Positions 1-7,230 are shown, counted from the first letter of the stretch. The stretch: 11,330 bases of DNA from Flavobacteriaceae bacterium (GCA_030618945.1 JAUXCI010000059.1:1-11330), one strand, 5' to 3'. Notes: generated from the sequence alone by a model not told the origin. Made by a program: numbers and translations.

Positions 1-171
<171 letters not shown>

Positions 172-365
172 ATAAATTCTTAAATTTCTTGTACGACGTT
201 TGTCTCTAAAAAAAATGACTCGGAATTATATCTGATAAATCAAACATAATAAACAAATAATTCTACTCTCTTTGTTACGCTGTCAATCTTCAATATTTTC
301 AATGAACTACTTATTCCTTCTCCTCGCTCTTCTCCCTCTCACCTAAATTCTACTCCTTCAAAGCG
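172..365 (-). other. 16S rRNA precursor leader
   Basis: About 190 bases lie between the predicted start of transcription from the proximal rRNA promoter and the mature 16S 5' end. No gene is visible here. Read on the minus strand, the first part (about 359 down to 310) is strongly purine-rich (for example GGTGAGAGGGAGAAGAG). It is followed by GTTCATTGAAAA at 307-296, which resembles the boxA antitermination element of rRNA leaders (E. coli core TGCTCTTTAACA). The part nearest 16S is AT-rich. Calling it a transcribed leader follows from its position. The boxA assignment is tentative. Confidence 0.7.
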
Positions 366-369
366 GGTG

Positions 370-401
370 CAAAAATAAAACCATTTTTCCTAATCACCAA
401 A
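370..401 (-). promoter_or_regulatory. Proximal rRNA operon promoter
   Basis: On the minus strand TTTG (401-398) is followed after 20 bases by TATTTTTG (377-370). This is a full match to the Bacteroidota sigma-ABfr promoter consensus, TTTG near -33 and TAnnTTTG near -7, with spacing inside the usual range of about 17-23. Transcription should start a few bases downstream, near 362-365, about 190 bases before the mature 16S end. The bases just after the -7 box (CACCCGCTT) are GC-rich compared with the surroundings, as expected for a growth-rate-controlled rRNA discriminator. That role is inferred. Confidence 0.8.
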
Positions 402-438
402 TAAAATATTAAAATATTTTATGGTTATTATTTTAACC
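401..438. repeat. Two adjacent inverted repeats between the rRNA promoters
   Basis: Positions 401-410 (ATAAAATATT) and 413-422 (AATATTTTAT) are perfect 10-base inverted arms around an AA spacer. They are followed directly by GGTTA (423-427) and TAACC (434-438), 5-base arms around a 6-base loop. The pair sits just upstream of the proximal rRNA promoter and partly overlaps its -33 TTTG. It would lie within transcripts from the distal promoter. It could act as an AT-rich upstream activating element, a protein site or an RNA structure. The first repeat is all A/T, so chance is not excluded. Confidence 0.5.
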
Positions 439-496
439 TGATTTCACTCTTGAACTTAGCTTTCAAAACAACAGTATTACTGTTTTTAAGCGGCTG

Positions 497-524
497 CAAA
501 AATACAATCAATTATTCATATCAA
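497..524 (-). promoter_or_regulatory. Distal rRNA operon promoter
   Basis: On the minus strand TTG (524-522) and TATTTTTG (504-497) are separated by 17 bases, at the lower end of the Bacteroidota promoter spacing. The -7 box and the bases after it match the proximal promoter at 16 of 17 positions (plus strand AAGCGGCTGCAAAAATA at 488-504 against AAGCGGGTGCAAAAATA at 361-377). The two boxes lie 127 bases apart in the same orientation, so they look like tandem promoters of one rRNA operon. The -33 element is weaker here than in the proximal copy. Confidence 0.65.
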
Positions 525-747
525 CCTAATATTTTTTGAGCTTTTTTATATAATATTTTTTCAATTCCGTCAACTTGTTGGAAATCCGCCCTTTCTACAG
601 TAGAAAATTTTTAAACATTTAGACAGGGAAGCAAGTATAATGCTGATCTTAAAATACGGGTACACCATAATACTATATCCTTTTTTAAGTCTTATATGCC
701 ATTAAATTTTACGTTGACAATCTTAACTCAAATTAAATTCTGATATG

Positions 748-755
748 TATCTTTG
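748..755 (+). promoter_or_regulatory. Candidate thrS promoter -7 box
   Basis: TATCTTTG is a full match to the Bacteroidota -7 consensus TAnnTTTG and lies 21 bases before the thrS ATG. No TTG is seen at the expected 17-23 bases upstream. The nearest, in TTGACA at 714-719, is about 31 bases away, so the -33 element is missing or degenerate. A start of transcription near 760 would leave a very short 5' untranslated region and would exclude the upstream TTG at 753 as a start codon. Confidence 0.5.
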
Positions 756-776
756 CTCCCTTATAAATATCAAAGT

Positions 777-2717
777 ATGATCAAGATTATTTTACCAGAC
801 GGGAGTGTCAGGGAGTTTGTCAAGAACACGACTCCTCATGAAGTTGCCCTGAGTATTAGCGAAGGTTTTGCTAGAAATGTTATTTCTGCTGAATTCAACG
901 GACAAACTGTTGAAACAAAAACCGAGCTTACCACTGATGGGCCCCTTACTCTCTTCACCTGGAATAATCCTGAAGGCAAAAAAGCATTTTGGCATTCTTC
1001 AGCACATTTACTCGCTCAAACTATTCTTCATTTCTATCCAGAAGCCAAACTTACCATCGGTCCTGCCATTGATAACGGGTTTTATTATGACGTTGATTTT
1101 GGAGACCAGACTATTTCAGAAAATGACTTCAAAAAGATTGAAGATAAAATGCTGGAATTCGCTCGTCAGAAATTTGAATTTCAGATGAGAGAGGTATCCA
1201 AAGCAGATGCCCTCAAATATTACAAGGATGAAGGAAATGTATTCAAGGTTGAGCTCATTGAAAATTTAACTGACGGAGATATTACCTTTTGTGACCATAG
1301 TGATTTTACAGACCTTTGCAGAGGTGGTCATATCCCCAATACGGGAATTATAAAAGCGATAAAAATAATGAGCGTTGCCGGTGCATATTGGCGAGGCAAT
1401 GAAAACAATCCGCAACTCACAAGGGTATATGGTATTTCATTCCCAAAACAAAAAGAGTTAAAAGAATACCTTGAATTACTCGAGGAAGCAAAAAAAAGAG
1501 ATCACCGTAAATTAGGCAAGGATCTGGAATTGTTTACGTTTTCAGCGAAAGTTGGACAGGGTTTACCTCTGTGGCTCCCAAAAGGAGCTGCCCTTAGAGA
1601 ACGGTTGGAAAACTTTCTCAAAAAAGCGCAGAAGAAAGCCGGATATGAAATGGTAATCACCCCTCATATAGGTCAAAAGGAACTTTATGTTACCTCGGGA
1701 CATTATGAAAAATATGGGGAGGATAGTTTTCAACCCATTCACACTCCAAAAGACAATGAAGAGTTTTTGTTAAAACCTATGAATTGCCCTCATCATTGTG
1801 AAATTTACAATGCAAAACCCTATTCTTATAAAGAATTACCTAAAAGATTTGCTGAATTTGGAACAGTATATCGTTATGAGCAGAGCGGTGAATTACATGG
1901 ACTAACTCGTGTTAGAGGATTTACTCAAGACGATGCGCATATATTTTGCACACCTGAACAATTGAACGATGAATTTAATGCGGTAATTGACATTGTTCTT
2001 TACGTTTTCAATTCTCTTGGTTTTGAGGATTTTACAACCCAAATCTCCTTGCGAGACCCTGATAATAAAGAAAAATATATTGGTAGCGATGAAAATTGGG
2101 AAAAGGCAGAGTCTGCTATAATGAAGTCGGCTGAGGAAAAAGGTTTGAATACCATTATCAAATATGGCGAAGCGGCATTTTACGGACCTAAACTAGACTT
2201 TATGGTTAAAGACGTTCTGGGAAGAAGCTGGCAACTGGGAACTATACAGGTTGACTATACTTTACCTGAAAGATTTGACTTAACTTACAAAGGATCCGAC
2301 AATCAATTACATCGACCTGTAATGATTCATCGCGCTCCTTTTGGGTCTATGGAACGATTTGTTGCCATCCTAATTGAGCATACGGGAGGTAATTTCCCCT
2401 TATGGCTCACCCCTGAACAGGTTATTTTACTACCAATTAGCGAGAAATACGAAAATTATACCAAAAATGTTTTAAATTTGCTAGAAAATTCCGAAATTCG
2501 CGCCCTCGCTGACAATCGCAATGAAAAGATTGGGAGGAAAATTAGAGATGCGGAATTAAGTAAAATTCCATTTATGCTAATTATCGGTGAGAACGAAGAA
2601 AAAGAGGGTACTGTTTCGGTCAGAAAACATGGTGAAGGAGATCTGGGGACATTTTCAATAGAAAAGTTTAAAGGGCTCATTAAAGAGGAAATTGACAAAA
2701 CATTACAACAATTTTAA
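777..2717 (+). CDS. thrS: Threonine-tRNA ligase (ThrRS)
   Basis: Cytoplasmic class II aminoacyl-tRNA synthetase that charges tRNA-Thr and clears mischarged Ser-tRNA-Thr. The 646-residue product is close to E. coli ThrS (642). Order of domains: N-terminal TGS domain (about 1-62, starting [10 protein letters not shown]); editing domain with HSSAH (His73, His77) and CRGGH (Cys181, His185); class II core with zinc ligands Cys337 (in PMNCPHH), His388 (QDDAHIF) and His518 (MIHRAPFG); motif 2 around 366-388; motif 3 GSMERF (523-528); anticodon-binding domain from about 545 to the end. The ATG at 777 is chosen because family members begin at this residue and because an in-frame TTG at 753 lies inside the likely promoter box. 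It is the first gene of thrS-infC-rpmI-rplT and is divergent from the rRNA operon. All key residues are present. Confidence 0.97.
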   Translation: MIKIILPDGSVREFVKNTTPHEVALSISEGFARNVISAEFNGQTVETKTELTTDGPLTLFTWNNPEGKKAFWHSSAHLLAQTILHFYPEAKLTIGPAIDNGFYYDVDFGDQTISENDFKKIEDKMLEFARQKFEFQMREVSKADALKYYKDEGNVFKVELIENLTDGDITFCDHSDFTDLCRGGHIPNTGIIKAIKIMSVAGAYWRGNENNPQLTRVYGISFPKQKELKEYLELLEEAKKRDHRKLGKDLELFTFSAKVGQGLPLWLPKGAALRERLENFLKKAQKKAGYEMVITPHIGQKELYVTSGHYEKYGEDSFQPIHTPKDNEEFLLKPMNCPHHCEIYNAKPYSYKELPKRFAEFGTVYRYEQSGELHGLTRVRGFTQDDAHIFCTPEQLNDEFNAVIDIVLYVFNSLGFEDFTTQISLRDPDNKEKYIGSDENWEKAESAIMKSAEEKGLNTIIKYGEAAFYGPKLDFMVKDVLGRSWQLGTIQVDYTLPERFDLTYKGSDNQLHRPVMIHRAPFGSMERFVAILIEHTGGNFPLWLTPEQVILLPISEKYENYTKNVLNLLENSEIRALADNRNEKIGRKIRDAELSKIPFMLIIGENEEKEGTVSVRKHGEGDLGTFSIEKFKGLIKEEIDKTLQQF

Positions 2718-2755
2718 AATTTAACCAATCCTAACGGAAGTAAAAATATACAGTT

Positions 2756-3316
2756 ATAGCAATTAGAAAGAACAGAGGGGTTAGAAAACCTTGGAGAATA
2801 ATTAAAGAAGATTTACACAAGATAAATCACAGAATAGATGCGGTTGAAGTGCGTCTTGTTGGAGATAATGTGGAGGTTGGAGTCTATCCTATAAGGAAAG
2901 CCAGAGATATGGCGGCAGAATTGGAATTGGACCTTGTAGAGATATCACCAAAGGCTGTTCCACCAGTTTGTAAAATTATTGAATACAAAAAGTTTCTTTA
3001 TGAGCAAAAGAAACGAGATAAGATTATAAAAGCCAAAGCCACGAAGGTGGTTGTAAAAGAAATCAGGTTTGGACCTAATACAGATGAACACGATTTTGAA
3101 TTCAAAAAGAAACATGCGATTAAATTTTTAGAATCGGGTGCCAAGCTCAAGGCTTATGTGTTTTTTAAAGGACGATCAATTGTATTTAAAGATCAGGGGC
3201 AAATATTGCTTTTGAGGCTTGCTCAGGAATTGGAAGATTATGGTACGGTTGAGCAAATGCCAAGATTAGAAGGGAAAAGAATGACCATGTTCATCGCTTC
3301 TAAAAAGAAGAAATAA
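2756..3316 (+). CDS. infC: Translation initiation factor IF-3, with a probable non-AUG start
   Basis: IF3 binds the 30S subunit, prevents premature 50S joining and checks start codon and initiator tRNA choice. The N-terminal domain contains [18 protein letters not shown] and [17 protein letters not shown]; a lysine-rich linker follows; the C-terminal domain includes [32 protein letters not shown] and [10 protein letters not shown]. The first ordinary start codon is GTG at 2849, but that would cut off the conserved [14 protein letters not shown] segment that opens the family's N-domain. The frame stays open back to a stop at 2741-2743. In that extension ATA at 2756 begins (I/M)[13 protein letters not shown], resembling the basic N-terminus of flavobacterial IF3 proteins as I recall them. 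There is no in-frame ATG, GTG or TTG before 2849. E. coli infC starts at AUU and uses this for autoregulation, so an AUA (2756) or AUU (2762) start is plausible. From 2756 the product is 186 residues (E. coli 180). The gap to thrS is 38 bases. Confidence 0.93.
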   Translation: MAIRKNRGVRKPWRIIKEDLHKINHRIDAVEVRLVGDNVEVGVYPIRKARDMAAELELDLVEISPKAVPPVCKIIEYKKFLYEQKKRDKIIKAKATKVVVKEIRFGPNTDEHDFEFKKKHAIKFLESGAKLKAYVFFKGRSIVFKDQGQILLLRLAQELEDYGTVEQMPRLEGKRMTMFIASKKKK

Positions 3317-3355
3317 AGAAAATTAATAATAAGCAAGTAATAAAATAGGAAGAAG

Positions 3356-3553
3356 ATGCCTAAAATGAAGACTAAATCCAGTGCTAAAAAACGTTTCAGA
3401 TTAACGGGTACCGGTAAGATTAAAAGAAAACACGCTTTTAAGAGTCATATTTTGACCAAAAAAAGTAAGAAACGTAAATTGAAGTTGACGCACGCCGGTT
3501 TGGTACACAAAGCTGACGTTGCCAATGTCAAACAACAATTGTGTTTAACATAA
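3356..3553 (+). CDS. rpmI: Large ribosomal subunit protein bL35
   Basis: Small, very basic 50S subunit protein of 65 residues, the usual length. It opens with [20 protein letters not shown], followed by [12 protein letters not shown] and the TKKSKKRKL block, all characteristic of L35. It lies 39 bases after infC and 91 bases before rplT, the standard infC-rpmI-rplT order. Its TAA stop codon is the 5' edge of a perfect 6-bp hairpin with a GCAA tetraloop (3551-3566), described separately. Confidence 0.97.
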   Translation: MPKMKTKSSAKKRFRLTGTGKIKRKHAFKSHILTKKSKKRKLKLTHAGLVHKADVANVKQQLCLT

Positions 3554-3566
3554 ACCGCAAGGTTTA
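3551..3566 (+). other. GNRA-tetraloop hairpin at the rpmI stop codon
   Basis: TAAACC (3551-3556) and GGTTTA (3561-3566) pair perfectly around GCAA, a GNRA tetraloop. The rpmI stop codon TAA forms the first three bases of the stem. There is no U tract after it, so it is not an intrinsic terminator. It may be a structural or regulatory RNA element between rpmI and rplT. Confidence 0.45.
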
Positions 3567-3588
3567 AAAGGTAATTAATTATAAACCA

Positions 3589-3630
3589 TGTGTTAGTGCC
3601 AATAAATGATTTTTAAATCTGCCTCACACA
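3589..3630 (+). other. Candidate RNA stem upstream of rplT
   Basis: TGTGTTAG (3589-3596) can pair with CTCACACA (3623-3630) with a single mismatch. Inside it GATTT (3608-3612) pairs with AAATC (3615-3619). The structure ends 14 bases before the rplT ATG at 3645. E. coli and Bacillus control this operon through L20 binding to mRNA structures in the transcript, so a leader role for rplT is conceivable, but no specific L20-site similarity was recognised. Confidence 0.35.
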
Positions 3631-3644
3631 AAAAAATTTAAAAC

Positions 3645-3989
3645 ATGCCAAGATCAGTAAATTCAGTAGCCAAAAGGGCTCGTAGAAAAAAGATTATAAA
3701 ACAAGCCAAAGGGTTCTTTGGTAGACGTAAAAACGTATATACCGTTGCTAAAAATGCAATTGAGAAAGCAATGGTTTACGCATACCGCGACAGAAAACAA
3801 AACAAAAGAAACTTCCGTGGACTATGGATTCAGCGTATCAACGCAGGAGCTCGGGAACACGGCTTGTCCTATTCACAATTTATGGGTAAAATCAAAGCTA
3901 ATAACATCGATTTGAACAGAAAAGTTCTTGCCGATCTAGCCATGAACAACCCAGCAGCTTTCAAAGCAGTTGTAGACAAAGTAAAATAA
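3645..3989 (+). CDS. rplT: Large ribosomal subunit protein bL20
   Basis: 50S assembly protein that binds 23S rRNA directly and in other bacteria represses its own operon. The 114-residue product has the usual length. It shows the basic N-terminal tail ([20 protein letters not shown]), the [22 protein letters not shown] block, and the core segments [26 protein letters not shown] and [14 protein letters not shown] [12 protein letters not shown]. It is the last gene of the thrS-infC-rpmI-rplT cluster and is followed 22 bases later by a strong terminator. Confidence 0.98.
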   Translation: MPRSVNSVAKRARRKKIIKQAKGFFGRRKNVYTVAKNAIEKAMVYAYRDRKQNKRNFRGLWIQRINAGAREHGLSYSQFMGKIKANNIDLNRKVLADLAMNNPAAFKAVVDKVK

Positions 3990-4010
3990 AAATTAATTCT
4001 TGCTTATTAT

Positions 4011-4044
4011 AAAAAAAACCTGAGGAAATTCCTCAGGTTTTTTT
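4011..4044. terminator. Bidirectional intrinsic terminator between rplT and prfA
   Basis: CCTGAGG (4019-4025) and CCTCAGG (4031-4037) pair perfectly around a 5-base loop. The stem is flanked by eight A on the left and seven T on the right, which extend it and give a U tract in either direction. It lies in the convergent gap between rplT (plus) and prfA (minus), so it probably ends both transcripts. Confidence 0.92.
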
Positions 4045-4134
4045 ATGCGCTATAGTTGCGTTTATTTGTTGAAAGAGCCGTTCGTTAATTCTAATCAGAA
4101 GCAACAATCAGATCTTATGTTCCAGGTTTGGGTA

Positions 4135-5211
4135 TTAAAATTCGGTTTCTGTCTTTAGTTTCTCAGCATTTTCAGCCAATTTTAACTCTTCAATAATTTT
4201 GCTAATATCACCATTGATAACACCACTCAAATCATATAAGGTGAGCCCGATTCTGTGCTCAGTTACTCTTCCTTGTGGATAATTATAGGTCCTGATTTTC
4301 GCTGATCTATCACCACTAGCCACTAAGGTCTTGCGCTTCTTTGAGTCTTCCAGAAGCTTCTTTTCTAATTCCAATTCGTAAATACGTGATCGCAATACTT
4401 TAAAGGCCTTGTCCTTATTTTTGTGTTGCGATTTTTGGTCCTGACATTGGGCGGCAACACCAGTAGGAATGTGGGTCAAACGCACTGCTGAATAGGTAGT
4501 ATTTACTGACTGTCCACCGGGACCTGAGGCACAATAATAATCAACCCTCACATCACTCATTTTTAAATCAATATCAAATTCTTCAGCTTCTGGTAAAACC
4601 ATAACCGTAGCGGCAGAAGTATGCACCCTTCCCTGGGTCTCAGTTTGAGGCACCCGCTGTACCCTGTGTACGCCTGATTCAAATTTCAATGTCCCGTAAA
4701 CTTCTTCTCCTGATATGCTAAATATAATCTCTTTAAAACCTCCAGATGTACCCTCACTCAAATCTTCAAGTTCTACTCTCCACCCTTTTTCAGAAGCAAA
4801 TTTTGTGTACATCCGATAAAGATCGCCGGCAAAAATACTCGCTTCGTCTCCACCCGTTCCTCCTCGTATTTCCATAATTACGTTTTTGGAATCTTCAGGG
4901 TCTTTCGGAATCAATAAAAATTTAATTTCCTCTTCAAGTTTTGATATTTTTTCATTCGCTTCTTCAACTTCCATTTTCGCCATCTCAACCATCTCGTCAT
5001 CCGCGCCTTCAGAGATTATTTCTTTTGCTTCATTAAGGTTAGAAATAGCGCCTTCATACACCTCTCCTTTTTCAACAATTTTCTGAAGGTCCTTGTACTC
5101 CTTGTTTAGCTTGACATAGCGCTTTTGATCTACCATGATATCCGGTTGGATAATCAGATCTGAAATCTCGTCAAATCGCTGTTTCACTATTCTTAACTTA
5201 TCAATCATCAT
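4135..5211 (-). CDS. prfA: Peptide chain release factor 1 (RF1)
   Basis: Cytoplasmic class I release factor that reads UAA and UAG and triggers peptidyl-tRNA hydrolysis. At 358 residues it matches E. coli RF1 (360). Visible elements: helical N-terminal domain (about 1-105); GGTGGDEA (117-124) at the start of the core; the stop-codon-reading loop [14 protein letters not shown], whose P-x-T tripeptide (188-190) marks RF1 and not RF2 (SPF); and the catalytic GGQ (232-234) in [10 protein letters not shown], whose Gln is methylated in other bacteria. Two ATG codons are adjacent (5211 and 5208). Family proteins usually begin M(L/I)DKL, so 5208 may be the true start. No obvious Shine-Dalgarno sequence precedes it. 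It stands alone, convergent with rplT and divergent from the cytochrome gene. Confidence 0.97.
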   Translation of the reverse strand: MMIDKLRIVKQRFDEISDLIIQPDIMVDQKRYVKLNKEYKDLQKIVEKGEVYEGAISNLNEAKEIISEGADDEMVEMAKMEVEEANEKISKLEEEIKFLLIPKDPEDSKNVIMEIRGGTGGDEASIFAGDLYRMYTKFASEKGWRVELEDLSEGTSGGFKEIIFSISGEEVYGTLKFESGVHRVQRVPQTETQGRVHTSAATVMVLPEAEEFDIDLKMSDVRVDYYCASGPGGQSVNTTYSAVRLTHIPTGVAAQCQDQKSQHKNKDKAFKVLRSRIYELELEKKLLEDSKKRKTLVASGDRSAKIRTYNYPQGRVTEHRIGLTLYDLSGVINGDISKIIEELKLAENAEKLKTETEF

Positions 5212-5226
5212 CTCTTAATTAAAGTG

Positions 5227-5255
5227 CAAATTTACTACTTTTTACCGTTTATCAA
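5227..5255 (-). promoter_or_regulatory. prfA promoter
   Basis: On the minus strand TTG (5255-5253), 18 bases, then TAAATTTG (5234-5227) matches the Bacteroidota TTG-N17-23-TAnnTTTG pattern. The -7 box ends 15 bases before the first prfA ATG, giving a very short untranslated leader. Confidence 0.7.
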
Positions 5256-5317
5256 GCATTAGTTTTTTATGACCTAAATATATCTCCCTAACATAGTCGA
5301 AATTTACTTTTTTATGA

Positions 5318-5325
5318 TAAATTTG
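5318..5325 (+). promoter_or_regulatory. Candidate -7 box of the cytochrome c gene
   Basis: TAAATTTG matches the Bacteroidota -7 consensus and ends 30 bases before the ATG at 5356. No TTG is found 17-23 bases upstream, so the -33 part is weak or absent. It lies back to back with the prfA promoter in the 144-base divergent gap. Confidence 0.5.
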
Positions 5326-5355
5326 TACAATAATTTAACCTGAAATATTTTAATC

Positions 5356-5763
5356 ATGAAAAAAATACTTTTTGTATTTGCGGTTTTTTCCCTATTAATC
5401 ATTAGTTGTGGAGAAACTAAAAAAGAAGACGTTAAAAAGGAAGTTGAATCAACAAAGGAAGAACCAAAAGCAGCTGGAGAAGATCTATTGGCCATGGGCG
5501 AAAAACTCTTTACTGACAAAACCTGTGTATCCTGTCATCAATTAGATGCAAAGATCGTTGGACCTTCTATAAAGGATATTGTAAAAGTGTATGATCAGGA
5601 CGACGCAAGTCTGGTTGATTTTTTAAAAGGCACCCAGGAAGCTATTGTTGAAACTGACCCAGGACAAGTAGCCATTATGAAGGCTAATCTTGACGGATTT
5701 GTTAAGGATCTTAACGCTACTGAACTTGAAGCAATAGCGGCTTATATGAATAGTGTTAAATAA
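5356..5763 (+). CDS. Small c-type cytochrome lipoprotein
   Basis: Predicted exported, lipid-anchored monohaem cytochrome c of 135 residues, a periplasmic or envelope electron carrier. A lipoprotein signal peptide (MKK, then hydrophobic residues 4-16) ends in the lipobox IISC with the lipidated Cys at 18. A charged Lys/Glu-rich linker follows to about residue 40. The class I cytochrome domain runs from about 42 to the end, with the haem-binding CVSCH at 57-61, the downstream VGPSIKDI, and a probable axial Met108 in AIMKANL. The C-terminal helix (LNATELEAIAAYMNSV) is the standard closing helix of small cytochrome c folds. The redox partner is not shown by the context: the gene stands alone between prfA and gdhA and has its own promoter and terminator. 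Confidence 0.9.
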   Translation: MKKILFVFAVFSLLIISCGETKKEDVKKEVESTKEEPKAAGEDLLAMGEKLFTDKTCVSCHQLDAKIVGPSIKDIVKVYDQDDASLVDFLKGTQEAIVETDPGQVAIMKANLDGFVKDLNATELEAIAAYMNSVK

Positions 5764-5780
5764 CAGCTATTTAACAACAC

Positions 5781-5818
5781 AAAAAAAACCTTTCGTTAGT
5801 CAACGAAAGGTTTTTTTT
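5781..5818. terminator. Bidirectional intrinsic terminator between the cytochrome gene and gdhA
   Basis: CCTTTCGTT (5789-5797) and AACGAAAGG (5802-5810) form a perfect 9-bp stem around AGTC, flanked by eight A and eight T. It lies in the 72-base convergent gap between the cytochrome gene (plus, ends 5763) and gdhA (minus, ends 5836) and can serve both. Confidence 0.94.
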
Positions 5819-5835
5819 ATTACCTATGTAGTATA

Positions 5836-7179
5836 CTAAACCACACCTTGTGCTAACATAGCGTCTGCTACCTTAACAAATCCAGCAATATTGGCTCCTT
5901 TTACATAATCAATATAGCCATCTTCATCTTTACCATATTTAATACAAGAATCGTGAATGTCAGTCATGATATCCTTTAATTTACCATCTACCTCTTCTCT
6001 TGTCCAATTCAAACGCAACGAGTTCTGACTCATTTCTAATCCTGAAGTAGCAACACCTCCAGCATTAGATGCCTTCCCTGGTGCATATAAGATCTTAGCC
6101 TCAATAAAAGTATGAACCGCATCTAAATTAGATGGCATGTTCGCACCTTCACTTATTACAAAACAGCCATTTGACAGAAGCGCTTTGGCATCATCCCCAT
6201 TTAACTCATTCTGAGTGGCACAAGGCATCGCTATATCACATTTCTCATTCCAAGGTGTTTTTCCAGCTACAAACTTAGCAGATGGATATTGCTTTACGTA
6301 TTCATTGATACGCCCTCTTCTAACATTCTTAAGGTCCATCACAAAAGCTAATTTTTCAGCATCGATGCCCTCAGTATCCAAAATATACCCGGATGAATCG
6401 GATAGGGTTACAACTTTAGCGCCCAACTGAGTGGCTTTCTCTGTTGCGTATTGGGCAACATTTCCAGATCCGGAAACCAACACTGTTTTCCCTTTCAAAG
6501 AATCATTTCTTGTCTTAAGCATATTTTCTGCGAAATAGACCGTACCATAGCCAGTAGCTTCCGGACGGATCAAAGATCCACCCCATGAGATACCTTTTCC
6601 TGTTAGCACTCCCGTAAATTCATTTTTTAAGCGTTTGTACATACCATACAAATAACCAATCTCTCTTCCTCCTACACCTATATCACCGGCAGGAACATCT
6701 GTATTAGGGCCAATATGACGATATAATTCGCTCATAAAACTTTGGCAGAATCTCATAATCTCATTATCCGATTTCCCTTTTGGATCAAAATCAGAGCCTC
6801 CTTTTCCACCTCCCATAGGCAAGGTTGTCAGACTATTTTTGAACACCTGTTCAAAGGCCAAGAACTTTAAAATACTCATGTTTACCGTTGGATGAAAACG
6901 CAAACCCCCTTTATAAGGGCCTATGGCTGAATTCATTTGAATACGATAACCTCTGTTTACCATGATCTCTCCCTCATCGTTTACCCAGGAAACGCGAAAG
7001 GTAATTGCCCTTTCCGGCTCTACCATACGCATCAAAACATTCTTACCGTGATAAATATCCTGACTAACGATATAGGGAATTACAGTTTCCGCTACTTCTT
7101 GAACAGCTTGCATGAATTCTGACTCATGACCATTACGCTCCTCAATTTCTTTCATAAAGGCATTTATTTTTGACTTCAT
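5836..7179 (-). CDS. gdhA: Glutamate dehydrogenase, NADP-type
   Basis: Cytoplasmic enzyme interconverting 2-oxoglutarate plus ammonium and L-glutamate, most likely in the assimilatory direction with NADPH. The 447-residue product equals E. coli GdhA in length. The substrate domain has GPYKGGLRFHP (87-97, Lys90), FEQVFKNSL (109-117, Gln111, Lys114), the catalytic Lys126 in PMGGGKGGSDFDPKGKS, and VPAGDIGVGGREIG (162-175, Asp166). The Rossmann domain has VSGSGNVA (235-242), with SDSSG (260-264) at the end of the second strand, as in NADP-dependent hexameric GDH. The ATG at 7179 agrees with the family N-terminus. Two in-frame downstream ATGs exist but would remove part of the N-terminal helix. 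It shares a 216-base divergent region with pheS. Confidence 0.96.
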   Translation of the reverse strand: MKSKINAFMKEIEERNGHESEFMQAVQEVAETVIPYIVSQDIYHGKNVLMRMVEPERAITFRVSWVNDEGEIMVNRGYRIQMNSAIGPYKGGLRFHPTVNMSILKFLAFEQVFKNSLTTLPMGGGKGGSDFDPKGKSDNEIMRFCQSFMSELYRHIGPNTDVPAGDIGVGGREIGYLYGMYKRLKNEFTGVLTGKGISWGGSLIRPEATGYGTVYFAENMLKTRNDSLKGKTVLVSGSGNVAQYATEKATQLGAKVVTLSDSSGYILDTEGIDAEKLAFVMDLKNVRRGRINEYVKQYPSAKFVAGKTPWNEKCDIAMPCATQNELNGDDAKALLSNGCFVISEGANMPSNLDAVHTFIEAKILYAPGKASNAGGVATSGLEMSQNSLRLNWTREEVDGKLKDIMTDIHDSCIKYGKDEDGYIDYVKGANIAGFVKVADAMLAQGVV

Positions 7180-7222
7180 AATTTTACTAGGCTTAAATTA
7201 TTAATACTTGATTTTTTCATAG

Positions 7223-7230
7223 CAAAAATA
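7223..7230 (-). promoter_or_regulatory. Candidate gdhA -7 box
   Basis: On the minus strand TATTTTTG (7230-7223) matches the TAnnTTTG consensus, 43 bases before the gdhA ATG. The only nearby TTG (minus strand, 7243-7241) is just 10 bases upstream, too close for a normal -33 element. Regulated promoters often lack a good -33, which would fit nitrogen control, but this is inference. Confidence 0.45.

Noticed and set aside
592..606. TTTCTA-CAG-TAGAAA hairpin upstream of thrS
   Set aside because: The stem is only 6 bp with one G-C pair, in AT-rich sequence. It lies upstream of the likely transcription start, so it is not a convincing terminator or operator.
636..641. TATAAT as a promoter element in the rRNA/thrS gap
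   Set aside because: It is an E. coli-type -10 in AT-rich sequence with no matching partner. Other promoters here follow TAnnTTTG.
714..719. TTGACA as the -35 element of thrS
   Set aside because: It is an E. coli sigma-70 style match, and its distance to the -7 box (31 bases) is too great for a Bacteroidota promoter.
753..776. TTG at 753 as the thrS start, adding eight residues
   Set aside because: The TTG belongs to the TATCTTTG promoter box, and ThrRS family proteins begin at the following MIKI-type residue (ATG 777).
792..1188. Open frames overlapping thrS on both strands (for example 792-995 minus, 868-1188 plus)
   Set aside because: No recognisable protein features. They lie within a well-supported thrS and look like frame shadows.
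2849..2851. GTG 2849 as the infC start
   Set aside because: It would delete the first conserved helix and strand of the IF3 N-domain, and the coding match continues upstream in frame to 2756.
4135..5211. RF2 (prfB) with programmed frameshift
   Set aside because: The recognition loop has P-x-T (PQT), not SPF, and the frame is continuous, so it is RF1.
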